Positions 1 through 14,600 of a stretch of 64,000 bases of DNA are shown here, in pieces. A program made the translations under genes and the position numbers. The stretch covers positions 106,038,495 to 106,102,494 of the forward strand of contig NC_134455.1 in NCBI RefSeq assembly GCF_047948215.1, read 5' to 3'. The notes beneath the pieces were generated by a model. That model had not been told where the DNA came from. It did not search any database and saw nothing but the letters and a program-made list of their open reading frames with translations. This DNA is from Lycorma delicatula (lineage: Eukaryota; Arthropoda; Insecta; Hemiptera; Fulgoridae). Each line of letters opens with the position of its first letter. The first letter of the stretch is position 1.

Positions 1-2190
1 AAAGACTTATGGTACTATTAGTCATATTCATATTGTAAAAAAAAACAACAAGGAATTAGTCACTTCTTAGTTTTGTTTGCATATACAATAAAATTTTATA
101 TATATATTTTTTTTTTATATATAAAAACGTTAAAGAAAAATTTAAATAATCTATAGAAACATTTTATAAAACTAGAAATCAGAAAATTAAATAAGGAAAT
201 TTATTCTAAGTAAATAAATAGATATTTTGTTCAACTAGTATGTAATAATTTGTTATAAATATTCATCAATAATGAGATGTGATATTCCATTTAAAACAAA
301 AGAAGATGCCCCACAATAAGTACAACATTATAATTTTTCATTCTACCATCTCATTTACTTAGTAATCTAATAACAGAACATTTTAATGTAATCACCTACT
401 CTTTATTAAATTAAAGATCTCATTTTTATCGCCACCTTGGCTTGACATCTTTTTATCTTTCTCTAATTATCTAACTTTATCTAACTATCTGTGCTCAGGG
501 AATGATTATACACTTAAAAATCAAAATTACCAAGCAAATGGCAACTGGATATGATAATGATAGAATTTACTCAAAAAATTATAATTTATATATACCGAGT
601 GTTTATTAAAAGTGTTCCAAGAATTCAGGGGATGGTCCCCACATCAAAATACCTTATATCAGCTCTTTATCAGTTGCCCTATTAAGAAAAACCTTTATAT
701 CAACAGATGACTTTGTATAAAGCTACCTGCAAATTCTGCTTCATATTCAATGGCTGAAAGAAAATTATATACTCCATCAATCATGATTTTTTTATTTATT
801 TTGGTTCTTTTCAGTTCCTTTAAGACTGTTGATAATCTAACTGTTGCTGTTCCAAAATACTTCTGTATTTATTTATTCATTAATGTATTTATGGGTTTTA
901 TGGTCAAGACTCATTTTTTAGGACTCACATTTTATTATAGTTAATGTATTGTTTTATCATCATTAACAATTGAATGCCAAGTAAGAAAGAAGGCATCATA
1001 ACTTTAGTTTATAAAAACTGCTATCTAATTCTGTATATTTAATATTTCTTACTAGCATTAGTAAGAAATTTTATTAAAAAGTAATGATAAAAAAAGCATA
1101 ATTAACACAGGTAAGTAAAATGAATGAAGTGGACAGATGAGAAGAGACAATTAACTAGGTGTGTAGACTATTTCTATTTGTATGCAAATAAACTAGTAAA
1201 TGTACATAAAGCAACTGACATCTGTTTTTCATATACAAAGGCAATAAAAAAATACATAGTCTTTAATAATGCTGTTATGATTTGGTATGTTGCTGAATAT
1301 TCCACATTAATATATGTGGTAATAAATACACCAGTTATAAATAAATGATTTAAGTTTCTAATAAATTTGAGTAAAAAGAAATAATAGAAGAAAATAAATA
1401 AATAAAAACATGTCTTTATTTCAGGCTTTATAATTTAATAGCATACACCAATATACGCATGATTATTAATCAGATTATAACATAACTTAATTATATAAAT
1501 TAGTAAATAAAAATATGAATTATAGTCAATACACATTAGATGCCATCTGAAAAGTCAACTTTAAAAATTAAATATATACATAGAAATATAAAAATAGAAT
1601 AATTGTATATAATTACAACATAGATTACTTTATCATAATATAACTATAGAAAATGTTCAATGTTAGAGGGGAGTTTTTTGGCAATATTTTATGACAGAAA
1701 AGAATTTTTTGAAACATTTTCAAACTTCTTGATATGCTTAAATATATAAGTTTAATAACTTGATACCTTCAAATTATTTGTTTTTTTACAAAACAGTTGA
1801 AATTAATTACTCTATTATTTTTTAACTTTAAGTTTTTGTTAAACATGTTGTCTATGTTGTCAAATTTAATATTTTTAATAAAACTCTCCTATTAACATAA
1901 CAAAATACTTAATATAGAACTTACCATTTTTTTAAAATTTTACATTAAATGAATGAAATAATAATTTTAATGTGGACACTATATGACTTCCTTTTATGCC
2001 TATTAAATTACATATACACATATTTTTAAAATGAAAAGTACATAAAGTTTTATTTCATTAATAACTTCTGATATATTTTTATTTTTTTTATTGTTATTAT
2101 AGAATTATTTATTTTTATAACAGAGGCTAATAATTATTAATAAATCAAAAAAGTTAAAAATAAGGAGATGAAGTCAAATTCAAACCGATG
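1..2190. other. AT-rich DNA without recognisable gene
   Basis: No exon, transposase or tRNA is recognisable. The open frames at 750-944 and 1124-1348 are short, AT-driven and resemble no family I know. The stretch is probably part of a long alkaline phosphatase intron, since that gene's upstream exons are missing. Confidence 0.6.
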
Positions 2191-2194
2191 TGCC

Positions 2195-2636
2195 TTCCTC
2201 TTGTAAGATCCAAATAATTCATTAATTAAAATTTTATTTGGTTGTAACTCTGGAACTAATGAAAATAAGTACCCCTTATGATGTATCGTTGAAAAGCTCT
2301 CAATGAGGGCTTATTACTCCAGTTAAGAAAAAGTTTAAGATCAAATTTTTTTGGATTTTGGGATTTTTTGGACACTTTTGGTCCAGTCGATTGCAATCAA
2401 AAGGGAAGGTGCACAATTAGATGTTTTAAAAGTTCTAAATCCAAAATTTCAACATCCTATGACTAATCGTTTTTGAGTTATGTGAGACACATACGTACAT
2501 GGATTCAGACGTCACACCGAAACTAGTCAAATTGGATTCGGGGATGGTGAAAATGAATATTTCTGTTGAAATCTGAAAACCAAAATTTTTTGCAATCACA
2601 ATACTTCCTTTACTTCATATAAGGAAGTAAAATGTA
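2195..2636 (+). repeat. Dispersed repeat A, copy 1
   Basis: The same sequence recurs at 62480-62860 (same strand) and 25450-25795 and 49950-50117 (opposite strand). Shared landmarks are CTTGTAAGATCCAAAT at the start, GAAAAGCTCT, the hairpin-like GGATTTTGG...TTTTTTGGACACTTTTGG, and TTTGAGTTATG. It ends in a small fold-back (CTTCCTTTACTTC...GGAAG). I see no coding capacity. It is probably a non-autonomous mobile element. Confidence 0.8.
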
Positions 2637-2812
2637 TGTGTTCTCTTAAACATGTGTGAGAAATATTGTATTTATGAGTATAAACATAAACATTTTAAAA
2701 TTATTAATTATTTAAATTGGCTTACCTGTTTTAAAAGTTATATTAATTGTAACCAGTATTTGTAACATTTTAACCATTGGATTTCATCTAAATCTGGACC
2801 TATTGGAGAAAT

Positions 2813-3770
2813 GTGATTGAAGAGCGTTCTGTGAGTGTTCATGTACAAAAAGTAGATGTAAAAGAGTGTGATGTAATTCTGAATGTTGAAGATATTACAG
2901 AACTTACTGTTCAGTATTATCAAAATATACACAAAGAAATGGATGCAGGTCTTGAATATAATCCAATATTAATTGATGATGTAGATAATAAATTTACTAA
3001 CCTTGATATTAAGCTTAGTAATTAAAATAAATTACAGTGAAATGTGACCAAGATGATAGAGAGATATTTTAAAAAAATAAAAAAATTGTATGACATCTAA
3101 CATGATCATTTTTATTGGCCACAAATTTCATCTGCTACTACTAATTTGATAATTTAAAATTTGAGAAGCAATATTTACATCCTACTACTCCTGACCAATG
3201 GAAGCAATATATGATCTCAAAAAATGAAAGAAACAATCAAAAAAAAAAAAAAATGAAAAACTATCTGAAAACAACAAAGATGAGAATCTAATATTTGAAA
3301 AAGAGAAATAAAGAAAGTTTCTGAACATGAACGTGATTTTGAGTTTGAAGTAGAAAACAATGTTGTTGAACAATCCTCTCATCAGTCAACAAACTGTGAA
3401 GTGTTTGTTAACCCTACACCTGAGTAAGAAATTTTGCAATCCACAAAAGACCATGAGAAATTTCAATCCAAAATAGAAAAATATTATTGCTGATAATAAT
3501 CATATAATTGCTACATTGACAATGAACGTTACCTTGATTTAATTATGCTTATAATGAGTGAAAAGGGATTTATAAAATGTGCATTCTACATTAATAAGAT
3601 GATAAGAGGAAGCGACCTAAAAAATTTCATGTAGTCTAGAACATGTTATCAAAAAACATTTCAGTCTCTTGAGACCAATAAAGAGCTTTTATTTGTTCCT
3701 GAAATTGACAAACAATTTTTTCTTATTATAAGCTTTTTTTTTAATTCATTGTGTTTTTAAGATAATTTAA
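2813..3770 (+). pseudogene. Coding-like relic of unrecognised protein
   Basis: A frame at 2813-3025 encodes an acidic, ordinary-looking protein segment (KECDVILNVEDITEL, YNPILIDDVDNKFTNLDIKL), then a stop. Coding-like pieces continue in shifting frames, for example TTPDQWKQYMISKNE near 3190, VVEQSSHQSTNCEVFVNP near 3365, NERYLDLIMLIMSEKGF near 3520 and NKELLFVPEIDKQFF near 3675. Codon content and sense favour an old gene copy or processed pseudogene over chance. I do not recognise the family. Confidence 0.45.
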
Positions 3771-4761
3771 AATTTTTTGGTTGTTTTTTACCTGGGCAGA
3801 TATTTAAATTAATTAATTTTTGTCTTAAATAAATTTTGACTTGCAGTAAAAAATTGAATAAATCACTGTTTAAAAGAACTTAAATAGATGGTCTACTTAA
3901 GTCTGAATATGCTTTTAATTTTTTTTTTTAGAATTTGATGAAATATCTGAGGTTTTTAAAAAAAAATTCAAATTAATTCAATAACTAGGTTAGATACTGT
4001 ATGAAGGTTTAATTATTTAATAAAGCGTTAACAGACTTTCTTTGTAATTTTTTTTCTTGAAATTTGTAACATTTTTTCTTGTTTTATTAATGCAGCAGAT
4101 TTATTTGGTGTTGTACATCCTTACTTCATATTTTCATTAAATGTTTAGGTTTTAATGCAGTACTTTTATTACATTTTAATATTGTTTTCATAAGATTATA
4201 CAATCATCTTTTTTTATTAGACTAATGTAAAAAGATTTTAATCACATAATTAATGCGTAATCATTTATTTTATTTTGTTTAAAAAGAAATGATGTTAAAG
4301 ATTATTTTTAAAATTTTCATGTATGTTACTTATAGTTTACCTATAATAACCTGATATTGTTCTATTTATTACTTGATGTACATATTACCCTGCCTATAAC
4401 TAAAACACAATTAGGTTCTATAATAGATAAATATAGCTTTATAGAATATGGAGGAAAATTCTAAGAATAAAGCCTCTGCATCAATCTCAGTAGCCTCTGT
4501 AGTCTGGGTAACTTCTTATTGGAGGAACAAATGGTTATTCACTAATTCACTTAAAGTTACTCACTGAAGCATTTACTTTGGTCAAAATTATAATATAATT
4601 ATAATATAATATAATTTTGTCATAATTATAATTATGACAAAAGAAGTTGCAAGGCAAGTAAAAGAGTTGTTAGTTAATAATATCGAAAGGCTAAAAATTT
4701 ATATCCAAAGTTATTTATTAAAAATAAAAAAATAAATTAAAAATATAAAATATATTTCCAG
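3771..4761. other. AT-rich gene-free DNA before alkaline phosphatase exon a
   Basis: No coding sequence is seen. Contains a perfect 28-base palindrome at 4615-4642. Confidence 0.6.
4615..4642. repeat. Perfect 28-base AT-rich palindrome
   Basis: The left arm TTTTGTCATAATTA is followed at once by its exact reverse complement, with no loop. Confidence 0.85.
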
Positions 4762-4915
4762 GGTAACCCATGCAACCCCAGCTGGAACATATGCTCATTC
4801 ATCAAACAGAGACTGGGAGTCTGATAAAAATATGCGGGAATCAAGACAGAATTTATCAATGTGCAAAGATATAGCAGCACAACTAATACAAGAAATACCT
4901 GGTCGTCATATTAAT
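4762..4915 (+). CDS. Alkaline phosphatase exon a
   Basis: The acceptor is TTTCCAG before 4762 and the donor is GTGAGT at 4916. The first base completes a split codon, probably Arg, and 51 codons follow, starting [20 protein letters not shown]. The exon ends in phase 0. This is the conserved block that carries the active-site Thr/His neighbourhood in the family. Confidence 0.93.
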
Positions 4916-7900
4916 GTGAGTACTAAAATATTTTCTTTGAGAAAAACCTTTTCATTTTAAAATAAAATCGCAAGTTAATTATTTAATTTTAATTAGAATT
5001 GTATAATTGAAGATATATTTATAAATACATGAAATTTCAAGAAGTATGTCACTACTTGAAAGAGGTAATAAAATATATTTCTATAATACTGTACTTTCTA
5101 CTGTATCAGCTATTCACCAATATCGTCAACTTCGTAAGGTGTTTTATATGGCCACTGGATGTTTGGCAACTCATGATTATTAATTTTACCTACATTTTAA
5201 AATTTGTTCAATATCTTGTGTTATGTTGGTGTTCAGATTTCTTATTAGAGACATGGATTTCTATCTGCTACTTTATCTTCTGGGTACTTCTACTTTTTCA
5301 ACTTGTAAAAAAAAACTTTTTCTAGCTTCCAATTTGATCTTCGTCTGATTCTTTCTCATAAATGGCCATGAAATGTACAATAAGTATATATATATAAATT
5401 TTTTTTTAAAGATGATTAAAGCAAAATAGATGTAAAAAATTAATGTTTATCTAAGTATTTGAAATCCACTACCAGGATTTTTTTGGGGATTTATTACATT
5501 TATTTTTTCAAAAGTTTAATCACACTTCAGTATGCTGATCTATAAATTATTTTTGCCCTCTTAATCCCAAATTAATTAACTCAACTTGTTAGTATAAAAA
5601 AGAATTTTATGAAACAAGTTATTTGACCTATGAAAATCAAATACCCCTATAAATTAAAACCAAATTTGGTTGGTTTTAACTCTAATGTTTTTTTGATTTA
5701 CAACTCATACAACTGATTCATTCCTTCCACTTTGAATTAGAAGACTTTAACTGAACATATTTTGATTAAATAAAATACTTCAGATTTAATAAACTATTTT
5801 TGGCAGTGCCTTTTCCTGGTAAGTAAAAATTCATTAATTTTTTTTTTACGAAAATAATGCATTTAATACATAATACATTTCGAAGAAGGAGAATTATTTA
5901 GTACTTTATTCTCTCAACAAAACTGATATACTACTATGGGTAATAAATCTATTGATCAAACTGAATTAATGAAAGTTTGCACAGTTCGTACAGCCATAAA
6001 TAATATTGCAAAACTGAAACTAACACTTAAATCTTTGTTCAGCCACAAAGTGTTAAATTATATTAACAGATCAGCTAAATAAAATATTGTTACATGCATA
6101 CGTATAATAAAATTCACAAAATACAACTTTTGTATTTGTGGAACTTGAGCTGATCATAAATAAGTTTATATTTATTATGATTTGTAATATTAACATGATA
6201 ACACATTTGTTCGTACAATTTCTGTATGTCAGTTGTCATGGTGTTAACACTTAATTGTGAATATTTTTTCATTAAAACTATCAGAACATGATTTTATGAT
6301 TTAGGTGATTTTAGGAGGTGGTCGAGTAAAATTTAGAGACAATAAATTGAAAAGTGAAGAAGGTAAACCTGGTCAACGTAAAGATGGAGCTGATCTTATT
6401 AAAGAATGGATAAAAGACAAAGAGGCTCTTGGTGTCGAACATGAATACGTGTGGAACAGAGATGGGCTTAATAAAGTAGACAAAAATAAAACCAGTTTTT
6501 TGCTTGGTAAGTTATTACAAAAGTTGTTTTTAATTTATTTTAATAGAAAAATCAGTCTTATGTAAAAATAGTTTTTAAATATTATGTTTACCTCTTGCAC
6601 TGCCTCATTAAAATCTCAAGAAACATAAAATTTATATTAGTGTGATGTTGCTTTTCATGTTTCATGAGATTGAATTGTGTAAACTTTAATGTTTTAGGCT
6701 TAATAATGTTATATACTTAATAATATAATATGAATGATTAGAGTATTGTACTGTACTGTAAATAGAACAGTCACTGTCACATTGTCAGTGTTGTACTGAT
6801 TAAGAACAGCTTTTACATTAATAATATAAATTAAACAATACTCTGTAGTAGTATTTCTATAAAATAAAATTGCGAATTGTATGGTGTGCTTTCAATTTTA
6901 TTTACACTGGCCTGAATCCAATCAGTAGATGAATAAGAGCAAGTTATCCTTATGATTCAAAATTTCAATGTCAGTAAAAATATTTCAATACTGCTATCAT
7001 AATAGTTGGAAAGCACTTTTTGTCTCACCATTAGAATTTTAAGAAATTGACCTCATATTGTTTAAATACAATGCATCCAAAGATGCATTAAAATTTTTTC
7101 TCATATTAACTTAAATAGAATTAAACATTTAGAACCTTTATAATAAAATAAGTAAATCTTACAAATATTGTATGCTTTTAGTGTCAAGAATTATGTAAAA
7201 AAAAAATTAATATATATATATATATATTACTTTTTAATCCAACTGTACCTGCATAAAAGCTTTTCAGAAACGTAAACAAAACTGTTACAACAAAATTCTT
7301 CGGTTATATCAGTGACACATCTAATGGATTAACTCCTTAAACATGAAGAATGAAGATAATGAAGTAAAAATAAAATGACAATAGGCAAGCTATGTTTGTG
7401 TAATCAATCCTTATAGATCACTTTAGATAAACAAGTCTGGAAGCAGTTTCACTGCATAGGTGTTATCATTTAGTTTGGCTACTGACCATATTAACTGATA
7501 ATATTTTATATCTTCATATTAAAAAAAATAAATAATTCAAAGCATCAAACTGTGTTGTTTCTTACATCAGAGTAAAGCTGATTATTCTTTTAAACTTTGA
7601 TCACTTTTATTGCGAAAAGCTTTTAGTGAGCATGATATGTACTTTTTTTAGAATACTAGAGTAATAAAGTAACCTTAAAATATAAACAATTTAAGAACAG
7701 TTGCATGCAATTTGCTCTCAAAGTCATATTTAAGTGATTTAGTAAGTTTAGTGATATAAGTCGTAGTAAATTTTATGAATTGTTATTTTTATTTATCCTA
7801 AAAATCTTATGGAAATCATCCTTTTCAATATCTAAAGAAAAACCTCAAAGATAATTTTTAGAAAATATTTTACAAACTGCTGAAGTAAAAAGTTTTGTAA

Positions 7901-10900
7901 ATAACCATACATTTTTTGAACTTGTGTATCTTTTCTTCAAGTGCTGTAAATTTAAAGTTTAAAAATTCTGAAATTCTGACAAAGAGAAGTGAAATCACTT
8001 TGATTTCACTTATACTTCACAATGTATTTTATTTCATTACATTTTGAAATAAAAGCTATTTTGTTTTTGTTCTTATGTTTTGTGTCAAAATTTATCTAAA
8101 AAAGAAATTAAAATTCTAAAAATCCAACAGAACGAATACAGTTCAAAGTAGATAAACATAAATTCTAATATAGTTAAAATCAAATTTATTTCTGAAATAA
8201 TGTAATTCAAAATCTTAATCTTCACTTTGCAGAAAATTTATTTAATGCAATATTATTAGGTTTCAGATTAATGATACAATTGAAGAGAACACCTGATTGA
8301 GCTAAAAAAATGTATTATTCAATGCTGAATCTTTTCTTATTTAATATATAAGTAGACAAGAGATAGAAACATTTGCATACATGCATATGCACAAAATATG
8401 AAATTTTATACATATTTTTGTATTTATACATTTTGGGGTAAATACTAACCCACATAAAATTTTATTGCTTTGGAAAGAGAATTTTGTGGAATTTTCAGGC
8501 CTCAAACAAATTGGCAAACCTAAATGGTACATCTTTAAATTTCATTCAACCATTAATGTGTTATAATTTTTTTTTTTGTGGGCGAAATAATTCTATGTTT
8601 GCTTCATTGATTTTATATATTTTAATTTAATGTTCTAGAGAAAAATATAATTTCTATATCCTAATGATAAGGAGAGAATGGAAAAAGCATGTGCACATGC
8701 TTTTTCCATTAGTGAGTGTTTTATCAAATATAAAAATTAGCAAATGTACTACTTTACTCTATTGCACTTTCATATTGTCAAATTAAGAACCTGAAGAAAT
8801 TTATTTTTTAATTCCCTATTCATTTCATTCACATGATATTTGCACCTCAAGAACACCAGGAGGGTTTAGAATTAGTTAAATAAAATGCTTAAGATTATTT
8901 TATCCAATTCAAGAAATTAAACTCAGTTTTTTCAATCTAGCATGTTTTTACCTTTTATTGTAGACTTGGTATTAATACATAATGTATTAATAAATACTTT
9001 TCCAAATGTTGGATATCATTCTTTTTAATACTTAACAGCATTACAAATCCTAAAAATATAATGGTTTTATGTCAATATATTTAAATCTTTCAAAATTATA
9101 CTGCAGTAATCCAGTGATGTCAATCTTTTGATAATACAAATCGCTGCCCTCTTTTATTAAAAAACATACTCATGACAGTATCTATCATGTTACTGAATTA
9201 AGCCATAAGAAAGCTTAACCAGAAAAAATGGATAATTAGTAACTTTTAAAAGTGAAAATGTTCAACTTGACTGTACTGCTTAACTTATTATTAATATGCT
9301 CTGTCCAGGTGAAGCCAAATCAATATTGCAGCTACAGAATTTTGTTTCTGTTACCTACTTTAATTTGTAAAATGAAAAGAAAATAAAAAATTGAATTTGC
9401 AGAAGTACAGGATAAAATTTATAGAACCAGATTAGTGAATAAAAGGCAAATAGACCTCATATACCAGTCTCAAAGTGACTATAATAACTCTTTCTGTTCG
9501 AAAGAGTAATGTCTTAATTTTAGACCAAATTTTATCACTAACAGTGATACATCAGATTATTAACTACACTTTCTACTTCTTTGACAAATGAAAATAAGGT
9601 AAGAAAATTAAGGTATTTACAGCATTATTTTTTCTTAAAACTTTTTTTGTTACTTTCAGGTCTTTTTTCTGAAGGACATATGGATTATGCATTGAAAGCA
9701 AATAAAGATTTTCAGCCTTCTTTGAGTGAAATGACAGAAGCTGCTATTCAAATTCTTTCTCGTAATGAAGAAGGGTACTTCTTACTAGTAGAAGGTGGTA
9801 GAATAGATCATGCACATCATGATTCACAGGTAGATAATTTCATATACTGTACTAAACAATTTGTTTTTGACAAACAATTTAGGAGATCTTCTTAAAAACA
9901 TTTTGTCATTCTTTTCTTCATTAGGCATCTTTGTAAAATCATCTTTATGAAATGTTTGTGCTATGTAAAATATTTTGATTATATTTATATAATTCATTCA
10001 AAACATAATTCTTTTATCATATCAGTGATATTTTGATGTATATTATATTGTTTATGGGATAAAAATCATGAATAATGTTGTATTTTTTATACTGTCCATA
10101 AACAGATGGGTTAAATCAACAGACCTGAAAATTAACCCATTTACACTTTCATGTGAAAATTACATTTATTTTATATCCATTGAAAGGTACTGGTTTTGTA
10201 ATTATTTATATAGTTAGGAGGCTTCAAATCATTTTTAAGCACAATAGGAAATAAAATAAAAAATAATGAATTCAAGGTTTAGTCCCCGCCCAGCTTATAA
10301 AGGAGATATTTATGCCATTTTTGTGATTGACTTCTGACACATAACAAGCCATGTACAATTGTTATGATTATGAAACCAAATAAGCAATAACAAATGAAAT
10401 TATATTTACAAGTACATAAAATGATTAATAAGAATAATATCAGAATTTTTTTAATTTATTCCATTGTAATATGACTAAGTATAATTTTAAATAATTTGTC
10501 ACAAAACCACATAAATAAATTTAAAAATAAAGATAATCATTTATTGATAGTCATTGATCATTGATTGACCAGTGATAAAATATAATTAAAAAAATTAATA
10601 ATTAAAAACAATATGGTCACTCAGTACATAGAATTGTGTTTTCAGAAGACCTTTTAGGAGCTATTTGACAATTCCTTATCAGTCTTATTGCGAGAATAGC
10701 TACTTGCAACATCAGTGGCAAGCAATTGCAGTACATCTTCATAAAGAACTTCTGAAGGTACATTTCCATATATTTAATATTCATGTGAATTAATTACTTA
10801 GAAATTAATACTAAGTTAATAAGTTATTAACAGCTGTAATTAGTTAATTCTTAGTCCTTATTCTCTTTATGAGAGAATTTATTGTTACATTTTTTCTTAT

Positions 10901-11596
10901 TATCTGATGGATCTTTCAAACAGTAACTACAGTAGTTTCTTTTTAAATCATGAAGTGTAGCTGATTTGACCTCAAATAAGGGTAGATAGAATGGTTTCTT
11001 ACACAAAATGATTATAATTTCTGTGCCATTTACAGAGACGGTACTGTCCACCATCGCCTCAATCCATAATCAAAGCCTATGTGCATTGTCTATTGAGTGT
11101 GTTCATTTAATAAGTTTTCTATTTTTTTCTTTTAGCAAGTTCTTTACAGCTCTAGCTATCTCTGAAATCCTTTTGCCACTGTTTCATATCTATCTATCTA
11201 CCATTTACCCTTCTAAGTTCCTGGCATCCATATCACTATTCTTACTTGTTCTATAATTCAGCTAGAGTACCATATTTCATTTCTTCCACATAGGTGGGTT
11301 CAAGGTCAATATAATTTTTTAATAGTTTTCATCCCTTCCTTTTGTATATGTCCATACCATCCATGGAACCTTTTCTCAATTTCATCAGTTGTTACAACTT
11401 ATTTTCCTATATTTTTTTTTTTATTTCAATTTCTTGATCTATTTACCTGGTATTTATTTTATCATGGTTTTTTTATGGCTGTTTCTAATATTCTTCAACC
11501 AAAAATTCATTCCTCTCAGTTGCTCAGACTTATCAAGGCTTCACTACGTATACTCAATGTTGTGTTGCTTTCCTTCAGCAAATGACAAGAACTATA

Positions 11597-11651
<55 letters not shown>

Positions 11652-14600
11652 TTTTCTTTTGCAAAGTGTCTTCTATCAATATTTTAAATAAAGTTTGTGA
11701 AAGCAACATCTTATGCAGTCTTTATTTGTGCCAAACAGTGTAACAGTGTTGATAATTATTTTTTTGTTTGTTTCATATTTAAAATTATTTTTATTTATAG
11801 CTTGAATAAAATAATGCAAACCTAGAAAAAATTAATTGTCATTAGATATTCAACAATAACAACAAAAATAAAACATAGTATTTATTTTAATCACATGCTA
11901 AATTACTTTTAAAAATGATCCAGAACTTGTATAAAAAAAAATCCATGAGCAACAGTGAAAATACCATACACAATATAATATATTAATTTTGTTGACCACC
12001 AAGATGAAATAAGTTTTACACTTTTATAACATGATAATATGTTTATGATTGACTTTCTAAGTGCCAAAAAATATAAATTGGGAATTGTAAATGTCAATAC
12101 TACTGAGAAAGAACTAAATTATAGGCTTCACAATATTTTCTACAATTACATTTCCAGATAATCAAATAGTGAAATGCATATATTTTTTTATAAAAAAAAA
12201 ACTTTGTTAAAATACTATGTACTAGAATAAATTAAACATCTAATCACTGAAATGTAACTATAACTAAGCAAAAATGGTACTTTGTATAATGCAATTCCTG
12301 AGCTTCCTTGCAGTTATTTGATTTTTTTATCTATTTCTTTTTAGTTTATCCTCTCATTAAAAGAAAAATGGTATTTATCCGGCTAAATAATAAAAAAGTG
12401 TTAAATCTGATAATGTCTAGACTTTATTTAAAAAGAAAAAACAGTTTTTTTGAGAAATGTATGCAATTATATTTCAGGCTCATCGTGCTCTCGATGAGAC
12501 AGTAAAACTATCGCAAGCTGTTGAAACAGCTGTTAACATGACAGATATTAATGATACATTGATTGTTGTAACTGCTGATCATGCTCATACTATGAGTCAT
12601 AGTGGATATCCAGATAGAGGAAGTAATATTTTGGGTATAGCTGCTACATCAGATGTTGATAGACTTCCATTTCCAATTCTGAGTTATGCTAATGGCCCTG
12701 GTTACCGTCCGAGTGGTAAAAGTGGTAAACGTCACAACTACTGGGAAGATGATTTAGGTTTGTTAATTTTTATATCTTTTCAAATTTATTTTTATTCATA
12801 CTGAATTAAAACTTAGTCTAATTGTATTTATTTAAAATTATTGAAAATATAAGTCAGTACTTCTCAGATTTTAGTAATTCTTTTTTTTATTAGGGACTTT
12901 AACAACACTAGTATAATATTTGAAGCTATAAGAACGATTTTTCAGATTTAACTGAAACATTTAAACAAAGTTGAAACACCAAGTGAATATTGCATGGTCT
13001 TCCTGGTATACTAGAAACAATGGTTGCAATATATTTAAAACAATAAATAAAAGAAACAAAAATGATTATGTTAACAAATCACTATCTCTGGTGGTTACTG
13101 AAATTACCAAAGTAGAAACATATAACCTTAAACTGGAAATTAATAATAAATGTGTGAGTTCTTCTGGCTGTCTACAACACTTATAGCTCTACATTTGAAG
13201 AGTTCCTTGATTCACTGGAGAATTGTGGTGATAGTTCTGAAGGAAAGATTTATGTTTTCTTAGGATATATTACAGTTTTATTGTTAAGAAGTACCTACTA
13301 AGTATATTTATGTGAATGAGGTTATCATAAATGTAATGTAATGGATTACAGTTTTCTACAAAGAAAACTGTAGTACAATAGTAGATTATTAATCTACTGA
13401 TTATTAATCAGTAGATTATTAATAACCAAAAATAATAATCTACTATTATTATTTTTAATAGTGAATTAAAAATGATAATAGTATTATTATTTTAATAATA
13501 CATTATTAAAATTTTAAATTAATACAAAAATTTTAATTAATTATTAAATTTTTAATTAATACATTTTACAGACATAATGAAAGATGTCCGTAAAATGTTT
13601 AGGGAAAAACTTTGTAATCTAATAAAGCTTTTGAAGAAAGATTATTAAAGAGAAAAACTGGAATCAGCAGGTAACAAAACTATTTTATAAAAGTGAAACA
13701 TAAATAATAAGCAAAAACATTTAGAATCTCCACTAAATAAGTACCATTTTAATCCTGTTTTTGGTTTAAATATAGCTCTATGAAAAGAATAGCAGTCGGC
13801 TATTATTGCTATTCCAGCTATGTAAAGCTACTCGGCAGCTTTAATGATTTTTTGTTTCAGAGTAATAAATGATTTAATGGAACATATAAATTCTGAAGGA
13901 ACAACAAAGTTAAAGATGAGATTGTCAGGATTTAGAGCAACTTTGATAAGCAAATGAAAGATTATTCCAGTGATTAGTAATTTGAAGGGTTGGATTCATC
14001 CCAGAAATTGATAGCATGACAGTTAAAATTCATATTGAATTTTTTAATATATTAATCGTTTGAAAAACAAAGAATAAAGTTATTAATTTAGCTTGAGTGA
14101 AAGGATGGCTATTGCTCTTATGTGATTAAAATAATGATAAATGAAAGTTGCACTCTCAGGTTTTGCAGTAATATTTTATTTTTCTGAACTTTATAACTGT
14201 TTTAACTTTATTAAGTAAACATAAATTTTAACTATATTTGTCCATAATTATCATCTGTCTTATTACTTTGCATAATTCAGGTACAGAGCAATTCAAAAGT
14301 ACCTGAATTGAAATTCTTTAAATAGTTCACATTAATACAAACTAGAATACCTATTTTTCTTTATACTATATCAAAATAACTTTGGTGAACATGCAAAGTC
14401 AAATGAATTTGCATGACAAACACATGACTGTACTTGTGACATGCTGTGACAAACTGCGCCTGCCCATATACATAAGAGTTTACTTAATTTTGTTTAGGCC
14501 ATTATGAATCTCATTTATGAGATTTTAATTTGCAGAAAAATATTTCAATCATTGCTTCCAGTTGTAAAAAAATTTCTCATTGTTCCTATCCTCAAGGAGA

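Larger units (their letters stand above)
9830..12477 (+). other. Alkaline phosphatase intron c-d
   Basis: Phase-0 intron, GTAGAT...TTTCAG. It contains possible minus-strand LINE debris around 11050-11560 and a TA microsatellite at 11600-11650; otherwise unremarkable AT-rich DNA. Confidence 0.85.

Noticed and set aside
1..4761. Upstream alkaline phosphatase exons (catalytic Ser block)
   Set aside because: I looked for the metal and Ser motifs and the block before VTHATPA on the + strand and found none; they must lie before the window.
5029..5325. 98-residue hydrophobic ORF as a possible membrane protein
   Set aside because: It lies within an alkaline phosphatase intron, is made of AT-rich Phe/Ile/Leu codons and resembles no family.
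11389..11691. 100-residue ORF
   Set aside because: Its end is a TA microsatellite read as Tyr-Ile repeats, and the rest is AT noise antisense to probable LINE debris.
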